DNA of 64,000 bases, from positions 499,936,601 to 500,000,600 of the forward strand of contig NC_053035.3 in assembly GCF_002575655.3 (NCBI RefSeq), written 5' to 3'. How positions within the stretch are numbered: position 1 is the stretch's first letter; the number at the start of each line of letters is the position of its first letter. Positions 58,901-64,000 of this stretch are shown one piece after another. The notes beneath the pieces are model-generated. The model had not been told where the DNA came from and searched no databases. It worked only from the letters and a program-made list of their open reading frames with translations. Position numbers and translations under genes: made by a program. Origin of the DNA: Aegilops tauschii subsp. strangulata (taxonomy: Eukaryota; Streptophyta; Magnoliopsida; Poales; Poaceae).

Positions 58901-60410
58901 TGATACGTCTCCGTCGTATCTATAATTTTTTATTGTTCCATGCCAATATTCTACAACTTTCATATATTTTTGGAACTTTTTATACTATTTTTGGGTTCTA
59001 ACATATTGATCCAGTGCCCAGTGCCAGTTCCTGTTTGTTGCATGTTTTTGTTTCGCCGAATATCCATATCAAACGGAGTCCAAACGGGATAAAAACGGAT
59101 GGAGATTATTTTTGGAATATTCGGAGAATATGGGAAGGAAAATCCACGCGAGACGGTGCCCGAGGGAGGCACGAGGCAGGGGGGCGCGCCCCTGACCCTC
59201 GTGGGCCCCTCATAAGGCGGTTGATGCCCTTCTTCGGCCGCAAGAAAGCTAATTTTTAGGAAAAAATCACGGCGAAGATTTCAGTCGAATCGGAGTTACG
59301 GATCTCCATATATATACGAAACGGTGAAAGGGCAGCAGAACAGAGCGCAGAAACAGAGAAAGACAGAGATATAGATCCAATCTCGGAGGGGCTCTCGCCC
59401 CTCCCATGCCATGGAGACCAAGGACCAGAGGGGAAACCCTTCTCCCATCTAGGGAGGAGGTCAAGGAAGAAGAAGAAGAAGAAGGGGGGCCCTCTCCCCC
59501 TCTCTTCCGGTGGCGCCGGAACACCGCCTGGGCCATCATCATCACCGCCATCTTCACCAACAACTTCACCGCCATCATCACCAACTCTTCCCCCTCTATG
59601 CAGTGGTGTAACCTCTCTCTTACCCGCTGTAATCTCTACTTAAACATGGTGCTCAACGCTATATATTATTTCCCAATGATGTATGGCTATCCTATGATGT
59701 TTGAGTAGATCCGTTTTGTCCCATTGGTTATTTGATGATCAAGATTGGTTTGAGTTGCATGTTTTATTATTGGTGCTGTCCTATGGTGCTCTCCTGTCGC
59801 GCAAGCGTGAGAGATTCCCGCTGTAGGGTGTTGCAATACGTTCATGATTCGCTTATAGTGGGTGGCGTGAGTGACAGAAGCACAGACCCGAGTAAGTAGG
59901 TTGTTTGCGTATGGGATAAAGGGGACTTGATGCTTTAATGCTATGGTTGGGTTTTACCTTAATGATCTTTAGTAGTTGCGGATGCTTGCTAGAGTTCCAA
60001 TCATAAGTGCATATGATCCAAGTAGAGAAAGTATGTTAGCTTATGCCTCTCCCTCAAATAAAATTGCAATAATGATTACCGGTCTAGTTATCGATTGCCT
60101 AGGGACAAATAACTTTCTCGTAACAAAAAGCTCTCTACTAAAACTAATTTAGTTGTGTCTTTACTTAAACAGCCCCTACTTTTTATTTACGCGCTCTTTA
60201 TCTTCTTGCAAACCTATCCAAAAACACCTACAAAGTACTTCTAGTTTCATACTTGTTCTAGGTAAACCGAACGTTAAGCGTGCGTAGAGTTGTATCGGTG
60301 GTCGATAGAACTTGAGGGAATATTTGTTCTACCTTTAGCTCCTCGTTGGGTTCGACACTCTAACTTATCGAAAGAGGCTACAATTGATCCCCTATACTTG
60401 TGGGTTATCA
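58901..60410 (+). repeat. 3' LTR of element E
   Basis: A complete 1510 bp LTR with TATA box TATATATA at 59309-59316. It ends TGGGTTATCA and is followed immediately by plant-mobile-domain coding sequence. Confidence 0.93.
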
Positions 60411-62524
60411 GTCAGCGCCGTTAATTGGCGACAACGGACAGGCATTTTAATTGGTGTTGAGACCGATGCCCCTCCGGCAGGCAAGGCCGATGCCTCGAAA
60501 GTGAGGCATTCTTGGCTAAAACAAGTCAGAGGAGAAGGCAATCCGTGCCCTCAGGGTGCCAATGACCTTGTTGTGCAGCAGTACGCGCGGGCCTATCTTT
60601 GGTATGTACTAACTAAGGTAGTCTTCTCAGACGCAACTGGGAACTCAGCCCTCTAGATGTTTTTGGAGCTACTCACTAACTGGGATACCCAGTATAGCTG
60701 GGGTTCGGCCGCACTGGCATACTTGTATCGTCAGGTAAGAGATATTTGCAACCATTTATCTTGCATTTGTCATGCGCCCCATATCTAACATGTTTGTTTG
60801 ATTGCAGCTTGACTTGGCATGTCGCAGGAAGGGAGATACATCCTCATTGGCTGGGTTTGTTTGGAGCCTATCCGTGTGGATGTGGGAGCGGATCCCGGTT
60901 GGACGGCCCGATTTCAAGAACCCTGAACACCCAAACCCACTTGGTAATCATGACGGGGCGCATGATGATGATCCATATCGGCGCCCTACGGTTGCGTACT
61001 ATTGGGAACGGGTGACGGTGTACACAGGAAACTCGCATGTGCGATACAAGTGCTATATGAACGAGCTAGACACCTTGACTGCTGAGCAGGTATTGAGAAG
61101 TTCAATGAGACAAAATTTACTCAAGAATGAAATTTGTATCTAACAATGTATCTCTTTGTTTTGCAGGTCCATTGGTTGCCTTATGTGGATGATCGTGGCT
61201 TTTCTCTTAACGAAATGTGCACGCGTGATAGCCATCTTCGGCGGGCGAGGTGCCCAATGATATGCTTCTTTGCGGTCGACTGGCACTTCGTAGACCGTGT
61301 GGCAAGACAATTTGGAAGAAGACAAGGTATTCCAATTGATGAGAGCAAGGAGGAAATGCTATCTCTGCATCAGTGAGCAAGCATGTCTTTGAGTATGTAG
61401 TAGAGCATTGAATAAGTCTATATTTGCTAATGCTTTGTGACGTGGCTCATTTGTAGGTTCGATCGAAGGAACAATCAGGATATAGCGGATTGGGCAGACA
61501 AACACCTTAAGTGGATACAAATTTGGAATCGAAGAGACACGTTAGTGGAATCAGAGAATAGACCTCACAATCAGTCAGCATATCAGAAGTATCAAGTGTG
61601 GTATGCGGATCGTTACCGGTTAAAGCTAAAGCCCGGTTGGACTCACGAGGAGTGGTCGGAGTTGGTGTCTGAAGATCCGGAGACTGTAGAAGGTTATCAT
61701 ACCTTCAACATGGCGGTGAGAGACACAAGAGGGGCTCACGTTGACTATGCACCTATGCATGACGAAATGGTAGTCTAATGAGCCTATTCTAACACACCTG
61801 CATTATATAGTCTTCTTTCAAATACATAAGTTTGGTGTATGCATGACTTGCAGGGAAGAGAGTTGCTTATGTGCGTCAACGATGCCAATGTAGCACCGAG
61901 TCATCCCCGTGGTGGTGCATTATCTGAGAGGACTCTTAGGAGCACGATGGAGGTATGAGCAATACATTATAAAAGCTTCTTTTCACGGATTAGTTATTTG
62001 CATCTCATATCATAGCATATTTTGTGTTGTCGCAGAAGTTCAAGAAGCGGTTACATAAGATGGCAGCTATGCTTTCTTGCCATGGTGCTCAGCCTAGTGA
62101 TGTGTTTGCACCTGGTAGCCGCGCCGGCAGAGCTCATAAACGCCGTTATCTCCGCAACGAAGAGGACATAGAGGAGGAGGTGAATGAAGAGGAGGCAACA
62201 CATCAAGAGGAGCCAACACAAGAAGAGGAGCAGGAACAACAAGAGCATGAGTATGATGTTGATGCTCCACAACCATCACAGGTTACACAACCGACCCAAG
62301 GCAATGCCCGCTCTAAAAAAGGCAAAGCCATAGCTAAGACACCGGGCAAGAAAGGCAGAAAGAAGACATGGAACACTGCATTCCATAGTCTGGAGCATCC
62401 TCATCAATTTATGCCTACAGTAATGCAAAGATATAAGTCCAACAATGATGCGGAGGCGGAGGAGGCTAGCGAAGAGGAGGAACCTACACTTGCAGATATC
62501 GTGAAGAGAGGAAGGAGGAAGTGA
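60411..62524 (+). pseudogene. Plant mobile domain (PMD) protein gene, 5'-truncated
   Basis: Six exons with canonical GT-AG borders: 60411-60734, 60808-61089, 61167-61372, 61457-61769, 61854-61952 and 62036-62524. The product matches the PMD/aminotransferase-like family (MAIN and phosphatase-7-like proteins), a transposon-associated domain implicated in silencing or DNA binding in plants. Motifs: YARAYLWYVLTKVVFSD, WGSAALAYLYRQ, VWMWERIP, VHWLPY. The C-terminus is a Glu-rich then Lys-rich low-complexity tail (TPGKKGRKK). An in-frame TAG at 60654-60656 replaces the Trp codon expected between NSAL and MFLELL. Exon 1 begins abruptly at the end of element E, so the start is lost. Other exons remain open, so decay is recent. 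Confidence 0.85.
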
Positions 62525-62636
62525 GCTTGTTGTAGTTTGTTTCAATGAGCTTGTTCTAGTTTGTTTCGATGAACTTGGTGTAGTCTGTTTGCATGAACTT
62601 GTTGTCGTTTCTTTCCATGAACTTGTTGCCGTTCGA
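62523..62636 (+). repeat. 24-bp tandem repeat, about 4.7 copies
   Basis: Units begin at 62523, 62547, 62571, 62595 and 62619, each close to GAGCTTGTTGTAGTTTGTTT plus four bases. The first unit overlaps the stop codon of the PMD gene, so the array is its 3' UTR or beyond. Confidence 0.9.
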
Positions 62637-62828
62637 ATTAAGTTGCAAAGAATTCGTGACGTTGCTATGAATGTATGACATGAATTTGTCGTTTAAAAGT
62701 AGTACTCAATCATGTGATTTATGTGAAATGGTGTTTCCTGTGATGTCTATGAATTCATTGATTGCTATGAAATGTTTATGAAATCTATCAAAAGGAGGAG
62801 TCATCTAGTCATTTATATGCACAGGGGA

Positions 62829-62962
62829 CCAGACGCCAGGGTCCTTGGCGTCTAGTTGTAAGTCAGGGGACCAGACGCCAGGGTCCTTGGCGTCTGGCAG
62901 TCGACTGACAGCAGAAACAGGGCAAAGCAGGGGAGCCAGACGCCAGGATCCTTGGCGTCTGG
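62829..62962. repeat. Three copies of a 27-bp hairpin motif
   Basis: CCAGACGCCA, a 7-nt loop (GGGTCCT or variant), then TGGCGTCTGG. Copies at 62829-62855 (last bases changed), 62871-62897 (perfect 10-bp arms) and 62936-62962 (loop GGATCCT). A fourth copy lies at 63947-63973. Confidence 0.92.
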
Positions 62963-63281
62963 TCCCGGGCAAGAAAGGTCTTCTTTTTTCACTTGTAGTT
63001 TTGTCTAGCTAACTAATTGCACGCATTGTTATACACTATAAATGACACAAATATCATGATACATAGAAGATTAGTCTTGAATAACATACATAAGAATTAC
63101 ATAGTCTTTTCAAACCACTAGTTCAAACGACAAGTTGAACACACACAAGGTTTGAAATGACATAGTCTCAAATTACACAAATAGTTGATGACCACGATAG
63201 TTCAAACCACTAGGACATAAGCATTACATATTCTTTTCAAACCACTAGGACATGAGCACGATAGTTCAAACGACATAAACA
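62963..63281. other. Noncoding, with short dispersed repeats
   Basis: Words such as GTTCAAAC, ACCACTAGGACAT and CACGATAGTTCAAAC recur three or more times between 63110 and 63280. This looks like the 3' untranslated side of the minus-strand ORF. No gene seen. Confidence 0.5.
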
Positions 63282-63584
63282 TCACATATAACTCGGTTTC
63301 CGGTAGCAATGCAACTCAACAACCCTTTTCCATTCCCATTCGCTCAGCATTTCTTGAATCTTACCATCATCAGTTATGTCAATCAATTTTCTTTCCCCAG
63401 GGCCATCTGACTGCTTCCTGCTGACGTAGTACACAAAATCGTCTTCCTTCAACCCTTGCTTCAACATGAATTTAGTCTTCAACCACTCAAAAGTGAGGTC
63501 CACTTTACTAACTTGCACAACGCTTGGAGGAAGGCCTTGGACATGAACAGTAGGGATAAGCACCCACTGAGCACCCGTATCCAT
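63282..63584 (-). CDS. Hypothetical minus-strand exon or small protein
   Basis: A clean 100-codon frame (starting MDTGAQWVLIPTV, ending YRKPSYM) with balanced composition. The Met follows an acceptor-like CAG at the end of a pyrimidine-rich stretch, so it may be exon 2 of a gene whose first exon lies in 63750-64000. The sequence mixes beta-like and charged stretches (FEWLKTKFMLKQGLKEDDFV, KLIDITDDGKIQEMLSEW) that loosely recall the PB1-like N-terminal region of Mutator-type transposase genes. I cannot confirm this. It is convergent with the PMD pseudogene. Confidence 0.5.
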   Translation of the reverse strand: MDTGAQWVLIPTVHVQGLPPSVVQVSKVDLTFEWLKTKFMLKQGLKEDDFVYYVSRKQSDGPGERKLIDITDDGKIQEMLSEWEWKRVVELHCYRKPSYM

Positions 63585-63946
63585 CTGAGGGGGGCAGCAG
63601 CTCGTGAATGTGAGTGGAGATGAATGGAATGGGGGTGGAGTTCTTTTACGTACCCCTTGAGCATAACCACTAGGAAAAATAAAACTAGGGTTTGCACAAA
63701 AATATGATACATAAACGAACCAAAAAATGGGGGTGGAGTTGATTTACCTTCTTGTTATGAAATCCCGAAGATCCAACGGTGAAACGGGACCGATTTGTGA
63801 GAGATTTGAGGGGGGGGGGTAGGGTGATGGAGAGGGAGTGAGGGGGGCAGCACCCTGTGAATGTGAGTGGAGATGAATGGAATGAGAGGGCTCGTTGTGG
63901 GCCCACAACATCTTATCCACAGAAGCTAAGTGAAACTGGGCAGCAC
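63585..63946 (-). other. Upstream region with a duplicated block
   Basis: GTGAATGTGAGTGGAGATGA followed by ATGGAATG occurs at 63604-63631 and 63857-63884. GGGGGTGGAGTT recurs at 63631-63642 and 63729-63740. Donor-like and acceptor-like sites occur on the minus strand near 63750 and 63585. No independent gene is supported. Confidence 0.5.
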
Positions 63947-63973
63947 CCAGACGCCAGGGTCCTCGGCGTCTGG
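63947..63973. repeat. Fourth copy of the 27-bp hairpin motif
   Basis: CCAGACGCCA, loop GGGTCCT, CGGCGTCTGG: one mismatch in the second arm. It lies about 1 kb from the other three copies, on the far side of the minus-strand ORF. Confidence 0.9.
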
Positions 63974-64000
63974 TTGACGTGGCCCAAATAGCCAAATGCC

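Larger units (their letters stand above)
53369..60410 (+). mobile_element. Non-autonomous Gypsy-type element E
   Basis: It has a truncated 5' LTR (53369-54386), a tRNA-Asp-type primer site, a 4.5 kb internal region with a decayed gag-like ORF and no pol, a polypurine tract and a full 3' LTR (58901-60410). The LTR begins TGATACGTCTCCGTCGTATC and ends GGGTTATCA, as in Sabrina/WHAM-type Triticeae Gypsy families. About 14 substitutions in the shared 1.02 kb (1.4%) imply a fairly recent insertion. The first 491 bp of the 5' LTR and the left flank have been lost, so no TSD can be checked. Confidence 0.9.

Noticed and set aside
1..64000. CRISPR arrays, bacterial operons, tRNA and rRNA genes
   Set aside because: None seen. 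The window is plant nuclear repeat DNA; tRNA-like matches are only primer-binding sites of LTR elements.
1..64000. Integrated plant pararetrovirus sequence
   Set aside because: All RT-bearing sequences found are Copia (YVDD with integrase before RT) or LINE (YADD with zf-RVT). No movement-protein or coat-protein motif was seen.

Overview
The window is intergenic chromosome of a Triticeae grass (wheat, Aegilops or a close relative). I found no intact host gene. The assignment rests on recognisable Triticeae repeat families: Angela/WIS/BARE-like Copia elements whose LTRs start TGTTGGAAATATGCCC or TGAAGGAAATATGCCC, a CACTA transposon with a TNP2 transposase, Gypsy LTRs starting TGATACGTCT, a Sukkula-like LARD, a Karin-like LINE and a Stowaway MITE. 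Family names come from memory of these consensus sequences. Coordinates, target-site duplications (TSDs) and LTR differences were read by eye.

1-30815 is a stack of insertions inside one CACTA transposon on the minus strand. Its TNP2 transposase is cut by Copia element A (minus strand, 1-25164, running off the left edge), by a solo Copia LTR (25699-27426, TSD CGGAC), and in its 5' region by a solo Gypsy-like LTR (28582-30160, TSD ATGAC). Element A is split in its 5' LTR by Copia element B (6563-23947, plus, TSD GAAAC). B is split in its pol gene by Copia element C (12167-20939, plus, TSD GTAAG). C has an uninterrupted 1327-residue gag-pol with all catalytic residues I checked. A and B are dead. 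LTR divergence falls from A (about 3-4%) to B (about 1.4%) to C (about 0.3%), matching the physical nesting order.

30816-45434: after the CACTA subterminal repeats there is a spliced-looking two-exon 3' end of an unrecognised gene. Next comes a truncated minus-strand LTR element D (gag-like start, tRNA-Met primer site, LTR). D's LTR is interrupted by an 11.8 kb non-autonomous LARD (33343-45100, TSD TAACT) with 4.1-4.2 kb LTRs and a 3.5 kb internal domain lacking gag and pol.

45435-53368: sequence I could not assign, with a GC-rich zone followed by a long AT-rich zone. It contains a Stowaway MITE (48041-48165) and a 5'-truncated LINE (50859-52514, 11-bp TSD).

53369-64000: a non-autonomous Gypsy-type element E (53369-60410) with a truncated 5' LTR, a tRNA-Asp-type primer site and a decayed acidic gag-like ORF sits against a 5'-truncated six-exon plant-mobile-domain pseudogene (60411-62524). 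Beyond it are a 24-bp tandem repeat, four copies of a 27-bp hairpin motif and a small minus-strand ORF of unknown function.

The genes do not form a pathway. What the window records is an insertion, recombination and decay history, with one element (C) that still looks capable of encoding transposition proteins.
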